Assembly (NCBI GenBank): GCA_963698495.1
Contig: CAVORB010000001.1
Coordinates: forward strand, 1 to 64,000
Direction: 5' to 3'
Length of the DNA: 64,000 nucleotides
DNA from: CAVORB01 sp963698495
GTDB lineage: Bacteria; Pseudomonadota; Gammaproteobacteria; Chromatiales; Chromatiaceae
The notes beneath the pieces are model-generated. The model worked only from the letters and a program-made list of their open reading frames with translations, made no database searches and was not told the origin of the DNA. Numbering within the stretch: position 1 is the first letter of the stretch; each line of letters begins with the position of its first letter. Positions 17,395 to 26,453 of the stretch are shown piece after piece. The position numbers and the translations under genes were made by a program.

Positions 17395-18885
17395 TCATTT
17401 CAGTTTTTGCGCATCGCCCGGCACCCAGGTCTTGTCGAAATAGGGTTGCTCCGGTCCGTACAGCCGCAGATAGACGAACCATCCCTTGCCCGGCGTGGTC
17501 TGCACCCAGTTGTCTTCGGGGGCATCCGCCGGCTGCTTGGGTCCGAAGTAGAGATCGAACGAGCCATCCTGGTTGGGAACCGCACCATGCACCGAGCCGA
17601 CCAGCGGTCGCCCGTGTTGGTTCTGGATCATTGAACGGGTGTCGTTGTCGTAGACCGTCAGCGACCAGAACATATTGGCCGGCACGTCCTTGGGCAGGTG
17701 AATGCGGTAGCTGTTGTCTCCGGTCAGCCAGTCGCCATCGGCGTCTTGATAAGCACCGATGTACTGGGAGCCCTGGCCGGGCACGGACACGACCATGGAT
17801 TTCGCCGTGCCGATCGCCTCGAAGGCGTACTTGCTGCGAAGATCGATGGCCAGGTATTCCGGTTCATGGAAGGTCGGGTCGGCGAAAAAGATCTTCTTCC
17901 ACCGGCGTTCTCCCGGATAGGCATACACGATCTCTTTGGGCACTCTCGGTGCATAGGCGAGGGCTTCCGCCATCGCCCGTCCGACGGTGGCCGCCTCGGT
18001 GAGAATGGCTTTCATGCGCTCGTCCGGCTCGAAGGGCCGGCCGTGGGCAATACCGAGCGTCTCGAGCACGCCGAGCATCGCCATGTCTTGCGAGCGGGGC
18101 GGGTTCTCATTGATGTAGCGGGCGAGGGTCTCGAAGTAGGCAAACCCCTCGTTGGTCAGAAGGTCGGCGTCCTTGCCCGTCAGCGAGACGAATTGGGTCT
18201 CGGGTGGCTCGGCGGCGTCCTCGAGCCTGTACTGGCGATAGGTATGGATCAACTCGACCAGTTTGGGGATGTCTTCCCGGATTTGCGGAATGGCGCGCAG
18301 GTAGAACACCACGATGTTGGTGTCGGATTGTGCGATATGGTGGTGCGTTTCCGGCAGCGGGCCGTCATACCCGGGCGGCAGTATGAGGAACTTTCCCCCG
18401 CGGTTCTGCTCGGGCGAGAAGGGGCCGCCGAGATCGACCAGGGGTTGCTGCCAGACGTTGTTCATCGTTCCCAGCAGACCCGGAGGGAGCTCCATCACCA
18501 TCGGGCCTTCACGCAGGTCCAGCACACCGGACATGTAGACGGTGTCCTGGTTAGCCGTCAGGGCCAGTTGCCGTGGCTCGGCCAGCTGATCGGCGACGAT
18601 CACCGTATGGCTGTCTGCACCCAGTGCCTTATGGGCATCCGCCATGGCCCCGTAGGACGCCATCGGCAGTGCCCAGAGATAGGCCTGAACGGCGCGTTGG
18701 AAGTCCAGCTCGTCATAGAGCCTCTCGACGGTCTCCGGCGTGGGATAGCCAGCCTCGAAGTCGAGCTTTCCAACCCTGGTATCGAGGGTCTCGCCTTGCG
18801 CTGGCAAGGCGACCGCGACGGCAAGGCCAATTGCGGATCCCAGTATGCGTAGACGTTTGCTTGAGTTGTTGAAGCGGGATTGCAT
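17395..18885 (-). CDS. Exported DUF1254/DUF1214 protein, long form (496 aa)
   Basis: MQSRFNNSSKRLRIL opens a signal peptide ending ALPAQGE. The DUF1254 domain shows LDFQRAVQAYLWALPM and ANQDTVYMSGVLD; DUF1214 shows ANMFWSLTVYD. The C-terminus is PYFDKTWVPGD. AGGAGG seven bases before the ATG at 18885 decides the start over an in-frame codon at 18951. It is the most divergent member here; the YDELDFQRA entry marks the subfamily often annotated simply as DUF1254. A 34-bp gap to the next DUF1254 gene implies an operon. Confidence 0.85.
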   Translation of the reverse strand: MQSRFNNSSKRLRILGSAIGLAVAVALPAQGETLDTRVGKLDFEAGYPTPETVERLYDELDFQRAVQAYLWALPMASYGAMADAHKALGADSHTVIVADQLAEPRQLALTANQDTVYMSGVLDLREGPMVMELPPGLLGTMNNVWQQPLVDLGGPFSPEQNRGGKFLILPPGYDGPLPETHHHIAQSDTNIVVFYLRAIPQIREDIPKLVELIHTYRQYRLEDAAEPPETQFVSLTGKDADLLTNEGFAYFETLARYINENPPRSQDMAMLGVLETLGIAHGRPFEPDERMKAILTEAATVGRAMAEALAYAPRVPKEIVYAYPGERRWKKIFFADPTFHEPEYLAIDLRSKYAFEAIGTAKSMVVSVPGQGSQYIGAYQDADGDWLTGDNSYRIHLPKDVPANMFWSLTVYDNDTRSMIQNQHGRPLVGSVHGAVPNQDGSFDLYFGPKQPADAPEDNWVQTTPGKGWFVYLRLYGPEQPYFDKTWVPGDAQKLK

Positions 18886-18998
18886 TGTTTCAACCTCCTC
18901 TGTCGTGTTGCAGTTCTCAGCGCAAACCTGATTCACCATGAAGGCGAGCAACAGGTTGCCAGTTGTTCTCTACCATGGACCCGCATTCGTAATGCCGG

Positions 18999-19814
18999 TC
19001 ACCACTTTGGCAGCACGACATTCGCCTGTAGCCGAAAACGAAGGCCCTCCGGACCCGTGTCGGGGGATTCGGCCCAGTAGCCCACACCCGCCTGCAGGCT
19101 GACCGGCAGCTTGCCGAACATGACGAGCTTGGAGAGTGCGGCATTGACCGGCACCGACCATTGCTCGGTCTCCCAGTTGTAGGTGGACTCGGACTGCACC
19201 GAAAGGGTCCAGGCGCTGGGCCAGGTGTAGGCCACGAAGGGCTGGGCGAAGGTGTTGCTGATGTCCGGGCGATCGTTGTCGCCGGCGAAGGACCAGATGT
19301 GGTTGGCGAGAACCCCCGCCGTCCAGGGGCCGCGGAGAAAGAGGGCGACTCCGGCCGGACCCGCGCCCCATTTCCTGGCACCAATCAGCGAATCGGTCGC
19401 GGTGGGCAACAGAATCACCGGACCGATGCCCCAGGTGAGGCCGCCAGCGGTGGGCTCCTTCGGTGAGAAGAAGAGCGAGGTGTTGATGTCCCCGAGGCCG
19501 AACTGGGAGCCGGCTTGCGGAAACAGCTCGTCCTGGTAGACCACCGGCACAATGGTCCGGGTGATGAGGTTCCAGTCACTGCCGAGATCGAAGGGGATCA
19601 CCGGCTGAATATTGGTGGTGACCTTGTGCCCGTCGTCCGCGGCACCGAGCCCGCGGTCCAGGTTCATCTGGATCGGTACGGTCACGAGATTGGCGAGCGG
19701 ATTGGTGAGCTCCTGCGCGAGATCTGCGGCGCTTTCCTCCGAGCAAGCCGCGAACGGCGTCGACAGCAGAGCCAGAGCCGTCAGCCATCGATTGCCTGGA
19801 TGGAGCCGGTACAT
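18999..19814 (-). CDS. Outer-membrane-like beta-barrel protein (271 aa)
   Basis: MYRLHPGNRWLTALALLST is a signal peptide; the mature protein (ESAADLAQELTNPLANLVTV...) alternates polar and hydrophobic residues with many Trp/Tyr/Asn and ends ...LQANVVLPKW. This family is often mislabelled 'neuromedin U' or called transporter; a porin-like or MetA-pathway-like barrel is the reasonable reading. GGGGA precedes the ATG at 19814. It lies between the glycine-zipper and DUF1254 genes, so it could pass the substrate that the periplasmic proteins handle. The broken copy is at 10928. Confidence 0.8.
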   Translation of the reverse strand: MYRLHPGNRWLTALALLSTPFAACSEESAADLAQELTNPLANLVTVPIQMNLDRGLGAADDGHKVTTNIQPVIPFDLGSDWNLITRTIVPVVYQDELFPQAGSQFGLGDINTSLFFSPKEPTAGGLTWGIGPVILLPTATDSLIGARKWGAGPAGVALFLRGPWTAGVLANHIWSFAGDNDRPDISNTFAQPFVAYTWPSAWTLSVQSESTYNWETEQWSVPVNAALSKLVMFGKLPVSLQAGVGYWAESPDTGPEGLRFRLQANVVLPKW

Positions 19815-20007
19815 CTCACATTCCCCTTTCTTGCGTTCTGTGAAAAAAGTCCGCGCGCACAAAAGCAGGTTGACGCAGGGCAATAGAGGCTCAGGAGCGC
19901 TGCCGCGACGCGCCCACGCCTCACCTTGCGTATTTCTGTCCGGTCTTGCCTTGGGTGGCGCTCATGCCGCGGAACCACGAGGGCGAGAGGACCAAGGCAG
20001 ACGTGGC

Positions 20008-20235
20008 TCAGTCGATGTTTCCCTTCCGGTGCTGGTCATAGAGATAGCCGCCCACCGCTCCCGCACCGGCACCAATCAAGGCGCCTCTGCCGGCGTTCGC
20101 GCTCATGGAGCCGACAAGCGCGCCACCTGCGGCGCCCATCGCGGCTCCACTTGCCGTACGCGATCCCGTGGTGCTGCCACATGCAGAGAGTGCGAAACAG
20201 GCTGCTAGGACAAGGCAGGATGTGAGACTTTTCAT
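20008..20235 (-). CDS. Glycine-zipper lipoprotein (75 aa), copy 2
   Basis: Nearly identical to the protein at 11703: lipobox CFALSACG, glycine-zipper repeats GAAMGAAGGALVG and GALIGAGAGAVGG, tail YLYDQHRKGNID. The ATG at 20235 has GGAG nine bases upstream, and earlier in-frame Met codons lack a site. The very high identity compared with the flanking barrel and Rap1a pairs indicates strong selection or conversion. It probably anchors in the outer membrane and modulates envelope stability, inferred from family only. Confidence 0.85.
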   Translation of the reverse strand: MKSLTSCLVLAACFALSACGSTTGSRTASGAAMGAAGGALVGSMSANAGRGALIGAGAGAVGGYLYDQHRKGNID

Positions 20236-20337
20236 TGTGATATCTCCGGTGAAAGGGGGCGCCCCCAACATTCGAACCAACGCGATCATCGCTCGCCCGT
20301 GGCCTTGGTTCCGGCCAATCGAGTTTTCACCCCCTCA

Positions 20338-20730
20338 TCACTTACACGGATACTTTTCTCCGAGGGCTCGAACCAAGCCGATGACCGCGATTTCGCCCAT
20401 GCGCTCCTCGTTGGCAAGGTTCCTCTTCCCCCACGCCACGAAAGCATCGCGTCCGTCCGTGACGGTCGCACCCTTCGGATAACAGATCAGCCGCTTGAGG
20501 TGCTTGCGGTCGCTCACCGCGTCGTGGTACTGAACGGCTCCGCCAATGAAGGCGAGGCAGGCATAAGTGGCTACGGCGTAATCCGCAGAATCGGGAGCGG
20601 CGGAGCAGGTCTTGTACAGATCCCGAACTTGGTAGGCGCTGCCGTCGTCGCCTTGGGCTGCGACGGCGGAAAGGGCAACCACAGTGGCGGATAGGATCGT
20701 CCACACGTGTGACAGCGACAAACGCATCAT
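20338..20730 (-). CDS. Rap1a/Tai-family immunity-like protein, copy 2 (130 aa)
   Basis: A signal peptide (MMRLSLSHVWTILSATVV... to AAQGDDG) and the Rap1a fold with ACLAFIGGAVQ, LICYPKGATV and RALGEKYPC. GGAGAG lies before two adjacent ATGs at 20730 and 20727; copy 1 begins with the equivalent of the second. First gene downstream of the boxed promoter at 20899-20942 and probably leads the glycine-zipper, barrel and DUF1254 genes. An immunity role would need a cognate amidase effector, which is absent. Confidence 0.8.
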   Translation of the reverse strand: MMRLSLSHVWTILSATVVALSAVAAQGDDGSAYQVRDLYKTCSAAPDSADYAVATYACLAFIGGAVQYHDAVSDRKHLKRLICYPKGATVTDGRDAFVAWGKRNLANEERMGEIAVIGLVRALGEKYPCK

Positions 20731-20898
20731 TTTTCTCTCCTCCGCGATCTTTCGTGATGCACGACGGCAACTGCGAGAAATGACACCCCGCACCATCGTG
20801 CCTTGGCTGGTGCGATGTCTCATCGGTACTGACGGCGACACCTATCAGGTTCGTGCTTGACGGCCGCTGCATGGGCACCAGCGTCTATCTCCACTTTC

Positions 20899-20942
20899 AG
20901 TATAGGGGGGACCCCTTGACGCTCGCCTGTCATATCGCGCCA
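20899..20942 (-). promoter_or_regulatory. Boxed promoter for the Rap1a/Tai gene, copy 2
   Basis: Minus strand: box TGGCGCGATATGACAGG at 20942-20926 and -10 TATACT at 20904-20899, 38 bp from the box start, the same geometry as copy 1. It may drive the whole run down to 15906. Confidence 0.7.
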
Positions 20943-21011
20943 GGCTCTCCGCGGGCGATCCGAGGAACCGGATCCTTCACAGCGGTCGCGGCAGTCAGTA
21001 CAGGTCGATGC

Positions 21012-21192
21012 GCTGCGGTGGAGTACGCCACACTGGAATGGGTCGACCGGACCAACAACAGGCGGCTGCTCGGGCCAAGTGGAAACCTACCGCCCGCGGA
21101 GTTTGAAGCGACGAATTCTCGCCAACAGGACGAGTCAGCCATGGTGGCTTTGTCTGAAGTGAAACAGTCTCCGGAATTCCCGGGGCTGTTCA
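21012..21192 (+). mobile_element. IS3-family transposase remnant with its right terminal repeat
   Basis: The plus strand encodes AVEYATLEWVD, NNRRLLGPSGNLPPAEFEA and RQQDESAMVAL, the C-terminal end of an IS3 OrfB (DDE) transposase. The catalytic part is absent. It is followed by a terminal-repeat-like sequence at 21165-21192 (AGTCTCCGGAATTCCCGGGG then CTGTTCA). The left end is not visible. It lies between the Rap1a and AraC genes of copy 2, where copy 1 has the 132-aa gene. The rest of 20943-21328 shows no gene. Confidence 0.75.
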
Positions 21193-21328
21193 ATGTGCCG
21201 CACGCAACGGTGAAATGGGCGAAGATGGCAAGTCCCGGCGTGTAATCTGCGCTCAGAAACCTTGAGCCGATCGCAGGTACAGCCAAATTGCACCCCTGCT
21301 GGCGCTGCGCGTCCTCGGCTTGGTTTCC

Positions 21329-22366
21329 CTACTGCCTCCGCCCGGCGATACCTCCTGCACTGTCGCGGAAGACTTGGGGAGAAACGCCGGTCTTGCCCCG
21401 GAAAGCGCGAGTAAAGTTGGAGGAATCCGTATAGCCCAGATCAAAGGCGATCTCGCTGATCGGCTTATCGGTGCTCTTCAGGGCGTCAGCGGCCAATCGC
21501 AGACGCGTCTCCTTCAGAACCCGCGAGTAAGTGAATCCTTGTTCTGCGAGCCTGCGTTGGAGACTGCGAGCGCTCATCGCAAGGGATTCGGCAATGGACG
21601 CGATCTGAGACTCCCTTGCGGCAAGAAGGTTCTCGATCTGCAGGCCGACCAAGTCCCCTAAGCTCTCCGGTAGCGGACGTTCATCGGACGATCCGGGAAT
21701 CTCCGAGCCACCACCACTTCCACCCCTTGAAAAATGGCTCGCCAGTAGCGCGCGCGGGACCGTGAAGTAGGTCTTTCCGACTCCTCGCCGAATCCGCGAA
21801 CCGGCGAAGATATCGATGTCTGGAAGGCGCTCGCGCGTCCGGTAGGCCAGACTGATTTCTCCCGGCGACCAATTCCGCCCCGCGGCTTCCCTGATCTTGG
21901 CGATCGTAACGACCATGGTGTCCATTTGCGCCTGATATGACGCAACGCCGATATCCCCAAGGGTTGAAATATTGATCCTCAGCGCCTCCCCATGCTCCGA
22001 CAGCCAGACGCGCTGACCGGTCACCAGCGAGTTGTAGAAGGCAATCCCCCTGCGAATGTACTCCTCGACGGTTAAAGACCGCTCGAGCATGCGCCCGTAG
22101 GGACCAAGGTCGTCGAGCAATCGCGCGCGCCCGACATGAAGGCCTAGATGCTCTGTACCGAGGCTCCGGGAAGCCAGTTCCAGGAATTGGAGTGCACTCT
22201 CCATCGGCACGGCCGCGGCCGGATGTTCAAGCAGCTTGGCAGGGATTCTTGCGCACGCGAGCAGTCGGCCGATTGGCGCTCCCAGTGATCGGAGGTAGCC
22301 CGTGTAGCGCAGCAAAGCCGCCATCCGGAGGAGCGGCATCCCTGCCTGCGATTCCCCTGATCTCAT
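21329..22366 (-). CDS. AraC-family transcriptional regulator, copy 2 (345 aa)
   Basis: Same architecture as the regulator at 13468: a PF12625-type N-terminal domain (LLRYTGYLRSLGAPIG, HLGLHVG) and a C-terminal double HTH with SLQRRLAEQGFTYS and IAFDLGYTDSSNFTRAFRG. I chose the ATG at 22366 (MRSGESQAGMP) by alignment with copy 1, which has a stop just before the equivalent codon; the frame stays open to 22456. No strong ribosome-binding site is seen for either. With two paralogues and seven boxes, the two proteins may share or divide the sites. Confidence 0.88.
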   Translation of the reverse strand: MRSGESQAGMPLLRMAALLRYTGYLRSLGAPIGRLLACARIPAKLLEHPAAAVPMESALQFLELASRSLGTEHLGLHVGRARLLDDLGPYGRMLERSLTVEEYIRRGIAFYNSLVTGQRVWLSEHGEALRINISTLGDIGVASYQAQMDTMVVTIAKIREAAGRNWSPGEISLAYRTRERLPDIDIFAGSRIRRGVGKTYFTVPRALLASHFSRGGSGGGSEIPGSSDERPLPESLGDLVGLQIENLLAARESQIASIAESLAMSARSLQRRLAEQGFTYSRVLKETRLRLAADALKSTDKPISEIAFDLGYTDSSNFTRAFRGKTGVSPQVFRDSAGGIAGRRQ

Positions 22367-22590
22367 ATGCCGGTCGGCGAGTTGCGCATGCGTTGTCGCG
22401 TGATCATAGTCCGCGCTTCTGGATTGCGCTAAATGGCGGGTGCGACGCGGTGCCATCTAAGTCGGTTGCTTGCTAGCCTTCCCATCCATGACCCTGCAAA
22501 GGAGCGCCAAAGGGCGGGGCTGTATCGGGCAGCATCGGCCGAGCCCAGACTGGTGGAAGAAGTGGATTCGGCCGGATGCCCAGCTTTCGT
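22367..22590. other. Intergenic gap between AraC and MscK genes
   Basis: It contains a degenerate box-like sequence at 22424-22440 (13 of 17 matches) and GCTAGCCTT at 22472, both resembling the start region of the Gly-rich gene in copy 1. This looks like the leftover promoter of a lost Gly-rich gene. No coding frame is supported. Confidence 0.45.
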
Positions 22591-25500
22591 TCATGCCTCT
22601 CCAGGCTCCCCGTCCTCCTGGTTGCCCGAGCCGCCCCGGACGCGCCGAATCTCGACCTGAAGCGGACGTACCGTGTCCAAATGCAGGTCCCGTTGCGGGA
22701 AGGCAATGGAGATACCTGCCGAATTGAACTTGTCGTTGATCGCCTCGTTCAGGGCGCTCATCGTTGCATAGCGCAGGTCCACCGAATCGACAAAGCAGCG
22801 CAGCAGCAACCCCAGGGAATTGTCGCCAAAGGTTTCGAAGATGACGGATGGCGGCGGGTCCTCGAGCACGTTCTCGTTCTCCCGGGCGACTTCCTCTAGC
22901 AGCCGCATCGCCTGCCGCACGTCGGAGCCGTAGGCAATCCCCACCGAGAGGACGATCCGGGTCGCCTGATCCGACAGCGACCAGTTGAGGAGACGGCCCG
23001 TGATGAACTCCTTGTTCGGCACCAGAAGCTCCTTACCATCCCAGTTCCGAATCGTGGTCGCGCGGCTACGGATCCGGGTTACCGTGCCGTCCGTATCACC
23101 CACCGTAACCACGTCTCCGATCCGAATCGGCCGCTCGAACAGGATGATGATGCCGCTGATGAAATTCGCCACGATCTCCTGCAGTCCGAAACCGATGCCC
23201 ACGCCCAGCGCGGCTACCAGCCACTGCAGCTGTGACCAGTCCGCACCTATGGTCTTGAACACCGACATCAAACCGATCGTGACGATGGCGTAGTTGGTCA
23301 GCGTCGTCACGGTATATCGGCTGCCCACCGACATCTCGGTGTACTGAAGCAGGATGATTTCCAGTACCGCAGGCAGCTGTTTGGCGAGAACGATGGTGAT
23401 CACGGCGTAGATTAGTGCCAGCCCAAGACTCGCGAGCGTGACCGGCAAGACCTGGTCCTGCCCGTCGATCATGACCGTGTGATGCCAAAGGGTGACTTCG
23501 TCCAGAATGCGCAGGGCGGGAAACATATCCGACCAGATGATCCACAGCCCGAACAGTCCGAAAAAAAGAATGGCTGCATTGATCAGTTTGAGGCTCTTGT
23601 CGCTCAGCGCCACCACGTCGACCTCGGGTTCCTCGCCCTCCTGGGCACTTCCGTCGTCGCCGCCGCGAGGTGCGGATTCTGCTCGCCGTTCCCTGGCCTT
23701 GGCGTCGCGCCGCTCCATCGCCGCCTCGTAGGCAAGCCGCCGGCGCGTGACGAGCACCCAGCGCTCCGCCAGCGCGGAAACGAACACCAGTGCAACCGCC
23801 AGCCACGCGGTCTCCAGGAGTAGGTTCGCCAGGAAACCCGCCGAGTAGCGATAGCCAACGAGCGACAGCACTCCCAGCGCCAAGGGGTAGGCCACCAGCA
23901 ATGGGTAGGCGAGCCGGTAGAGTTGTCCGAAGGACGTCCTCTGCCGACGCCCCAGGTAGCCTGCCAGAACGCCGGATCCGGGATGCAACAGCCGATAGAA
24001 GGCGAATGCCACGGAGCCGACCGCGACCAGGAAGAACAGGCGCCCTGAGGCCCAAGTCACATCCAAAGGATCCAGCGTGGACGCAGTCATGGACACGACG
24101 GCGGACGGGATGAAGATCCAGGTGAGTCGGTTGAGACTCGCGCGCAGCATCCGCAGGCTCGAATCGGGCCAACGGAAATGCGCCGCCGCGAGCCCGCCCG
24201 GGATGCAGGCGATGCTGAATGCCCGCAGGTAGAAAAAGTGCGCCGACACAGCGAGCAACGACGCTCCAATCGCACCGGTGAACGCCGTCTCCTCGACCGA
24301 TCCCATGAGCTGCCAACCCGTCACCGCCATGGCCAGGGGCCAGGCGGCGGCCGCAGCCAGGGTCAACACCAGGGCGTGCACCGTGTAGCCGAAGCGGTCT
24401 GTCGTCGGCTTGCCGAGTCTTGCGCCAGCCTCCCGGATGGCCGCGCGCAGGCGCCCGCGGCCCCAGACCAGGACCAGAAGGCCAGCCCCCAGCAGCACGA
24501 AGACCGGAGAGTTCCGCGCCTGGTACGCGAGTGCCCCTGCGACTTCGCCCCAGCTCGCGGGCGAAAACAGAGGCCCGCCCCGGTCGCGGGCTTCCTCCGA
24601 ACGCAATAGCTCGATCAAGGATCTGCTTCGGACCCAAAGCAGGTTCTCGTCGAGGAAGGCGCTGAAGTGTTGGATTGTGTCCAGCAGCCGCCGCTGGGCC
24701 AGTTCGAGCTCGGCGAGCTTGGCGAGGTACACGTCGTCCGCCGCCACGACCGTTTGCAACAGCTCCCTGCGGTCTTCCGCCAAGCCTAGGAGCTGCTCCC
24801 GCGGTGTCCGGGTGTCCTCCGATCCGGCCTCGGCCAGAATTTCAGACAGGTAGGCATCCAGGTCGCCGAGCTTCGCTTGCTCCTCCAGGTGGTCAAGGCG
24901 ACGCACCCCGATCTCCGCGGCCATCGCCTCGCGCTCCTTGGCTGCCCGACGGTAGGAGCGCATGTCGGGAAGGTTTTGTCGGTGGCGGCGAAGCTTGTGC
25001 CCCAGTTCCTGCGTCAGACGACCGATCTCCACCGCCTCCCGGGTGCGCTGGAAGCTGGTCTCGATCTGTCGCGCCAGCTTTGCCGTTTCATCCACCTGCT
25101 CGGTAAGGGCCTCCAGCCTTCCAGACATCTTCGCCAGCTCAGCGGAAAGGGCCGCGTTCTCGTCAGCGAGCCGAATGACAACGGGACCCTCTCCGGCGGC
25201 GCCCTGGCGAATCGCCTCTGCTTTCGACTTGGCCTTCTCTGCATCCGCCTGGCGTTTGCGGTTGACCAGACTCTCGAGGACCTTCGCTCTGGTGCCTACC
25301 CACTGCACGCTGGCGGCGGCCCTGTCCCGCTCCGCCTGCATCAGCTCCAGCCGTGCCGACTGACTCAGGAGCTCCTGGTCGAGCATCTTGATCTCGCTGC
25401 TGATCGCATCGAACCGGGTCTGGAGCGCCCAACGCCGGGCCTCGGCGGTCTCCGGGCCCTCGCCAGGTTGGGGCGGCAAACTGATGAGAGCAGCGACGTC

Positions 25501-26148
25501 TTCCTGCTCTTCCCTGGCCTCGATCAGCCGCTGCTGAATGCGCGCCGGACGCCCCGCCTCTTCCTCGAGCCGCTTCTGGAGATCGGAGCGCTTCGCCTCC
25601 ACCGCGGATAGATCGGCTTTCTCCTTCTGCAGGAGCTGCTCCAGTTGCCGCAAAGGTGTCGAGGAGTCGACCTCCAGGGTGTCCTCGGGCGGCGATGACC
25701 CTGCCTCCGCCATCGCCTCGCGGATCTTCTGGACCCGGGCCGGCGCCGTCTCTGCAGTCTGTCGGAAGATCTCTGCCGCCTGGGCGTTGGAGCGTGCGGT
25801 TCTCAGGTGACCGAGCGCTTTGCGATACAGCTCCAGCAGCTTGGCCTTGGCCTGCTCCTCGATGCCTGTCGCTGCTTCGACCTCGGCGATCCGCGCCTCC
25901 AGTGTGCCCTCGCTGACCGCGCCGGGGGCGGTGACAGCAGGGAACTGGTCCTGACAAACGCCCGATGCCAGGCTAAACAGCAGCACCAATGCCAAGAGAA
26001 AACGAACACAGGAAATGTTGCACCCAGATTCTCTGGGAACGACCCGGCGCGGTGTCGCCCGCTGGCGCGATTTACGCGAATATCCGTCGCGTGCAGCGAA
26101 GTCTTGGCGAGGTCTGTTCTTCATGCGCCTGCGTTCATTGCGCTGCAT
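22591..26148 (-). CDS. MscK/KefA-type mechanosensitive channel (1185 aa)
   Basis: A large inner-membrane channel. An N-terminal hydrophobic segment (about residues 47-65) leads into a long periplasmic region rich in heptads (about 80-530, MscS-porin type coiled coil). Many transmembrane helices follow (about 560-960). The MscS core (about 960-1050) shows GVGIGFGLQEIVANFISGII, the pore-lining helix, then RPIRIGDVVTVGDTDGTVTRI of the beta domain. The C-terminal domain (1050-1185) is the part duplicated at 15155. The first ATG at 26148 and another at 26124 are possible starts. A boxed promoter at 26263-26305 suggests control with the envelope genes. The family opens under membrane tension and can be ion-gated. 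Confidence 0.9.
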   Translation of the reverse strand: MQRNERRRMKNRPRQDFAARDGYSRKSRQRATPRRVVPRESGCNISCVRFLLALVLLFSLASGVCQDQFPAVTAPGAVSEGTLEARIAEVEAATGIEEQAKAKLLELYRKALGHLRTARSNAQAAEIFRQTAETAPARVQKIREAMAEAGSSPPEDTLEVDSSTPLRQLEQLLQKEKADLSAVEAKRSDLQKRLEEEAGRPARIQQRLIEAREEQEDVAALISLPPQPGEGPETAEARRWALQTRFDAISSEIKMLDQELLSQSARLELMQAERDRAAASVQWVGTRAKVLESLVNRKRQADAEKAKSKAEAIRQGAAGEGPVVIRLADENAALSAELAKMSGRLEALTEQVDETAKLARQIETSFQRTREAVEIGRLTQELGHKLRRHRQNLPDMRSYRRAAKEREAMAAEIGVRRLDHLEEQAKLGDLDAYLSEILAEAGSEDTRTPREQLLGLAEDRRELLQTVVAADDVYLAKLAELELAQRRLLDTIQHFSAFLDENLLWVRSRSLIELLRSEEARDRGGPLFSPASWGEVAGALAYQARNSPVFVLLGAGLLVLVWGRGRLRAAIREAGARLGKPTTDRFGYTVHALVLTLAAAAAWPLAMAVTGWQLMGSVEETAFTGAIGASLLAVSAHFFYLRAFSIACIPGGLAAAHFRWPDSSLRMLRASLNRLTWIFIPSAVVSMTASTLDPLDVTWASGRLFFLVAVGSVAFAFYRLLHPGSGVLAGYLGRRQRTSFGQLYRLAYPLLVAYPLALGVLSLVGYRYSAGFLANLLLETAWLAVALVFVSALAERWVLVTRRRLAYEAAMERRDAKARERRAESAPRGGDDGSAQEGEEPEVDVVALSDKSLKLINAAILFFGLFGLWIIWSDMFPALRILDEVTLWHHTVMIDGQDQVLPVTLASLGLALIYAVITIVLAKQLPAVLEIILLQYTEMSVGSRYTVTTLTNYAIVTIGLMSVFKTIGADWSQLQWLVAALGVGIGFGLQEIVANFISGIIILFERPIRIGDVVTVGDTDGTVTRIRSRATTIRNWDGKELLVPNKEFITGRLLNWSLSDQATRIVLSVGIAYGSDVRQAMRLLEEVARENENVLEDPPPSVIFETFGDNSLGLLLRCFVDSVDLRYATMSALNEAINDKFNSAGISIAFPQRDLHLDTVRPLQVEIRRVRGGSGNQEDGEPGEA

Positions 26149-26262
26149 CGGGGCTTTCCCGCCCCGGACCAGTAGTGGTTCCGGTGTAAGACAGGTACGA
26201 GGGCTAAGCTAACATGCCGGTGCATTGATCACCGAACGCGCAGAGCCTTGGATACCTTTGGG

Positions 26263-26305
26263 AGTCTAATCCCAGCCCGCCCCAACCCCCAGTCATTTCG
26301 CGCCA
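26263..26305 (-). promoter_or_regulatory. Boxed promoter for the MscK-type gene
   Basis: Minus strand: box TGGCGCGAAATGACTGG at 26305-26289, -10 TAGACT at 26268-26263, 37 bp from the box start. The transcript would begin about 110 bases before the MscK start codon. The rest of 26149-26453 shows no gene. Confidence 0.65.
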
Positions 26306-26453
26306 AATGCCGCGACGCCTGGATCTGTCGGCAACCAGGATCAAACAATCCTCGATCCAGGCTGGAGATAATCTGCATAAAACGCATAGGATTAGGGTCC
26401 GTGTCACCGAAACAGTGGGGGCTTCAATTAAATCGTCCGGGAAACCTGATGCC

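Noticed and set aside
17698..18852. 384-codon plus-strand frame opposite a DUF1254 gene
   Set aside because: Same reason: mirror of a real gene, no protein features of its own.
20771..20787. Box-like sequence CTGCGAGAAATGACACC
   Set aside because: Several mismatches at the conserved TGGCGCG half and no -10 element at 37-38 bp; not counted as a regulon site.
22424..22440. Box-like sequence TTGCGCTAAATGGCGGG
   Set aside because: 13 of 17 matches but no -10 at the right spacing and no gene behind it; treated as a decayed site.
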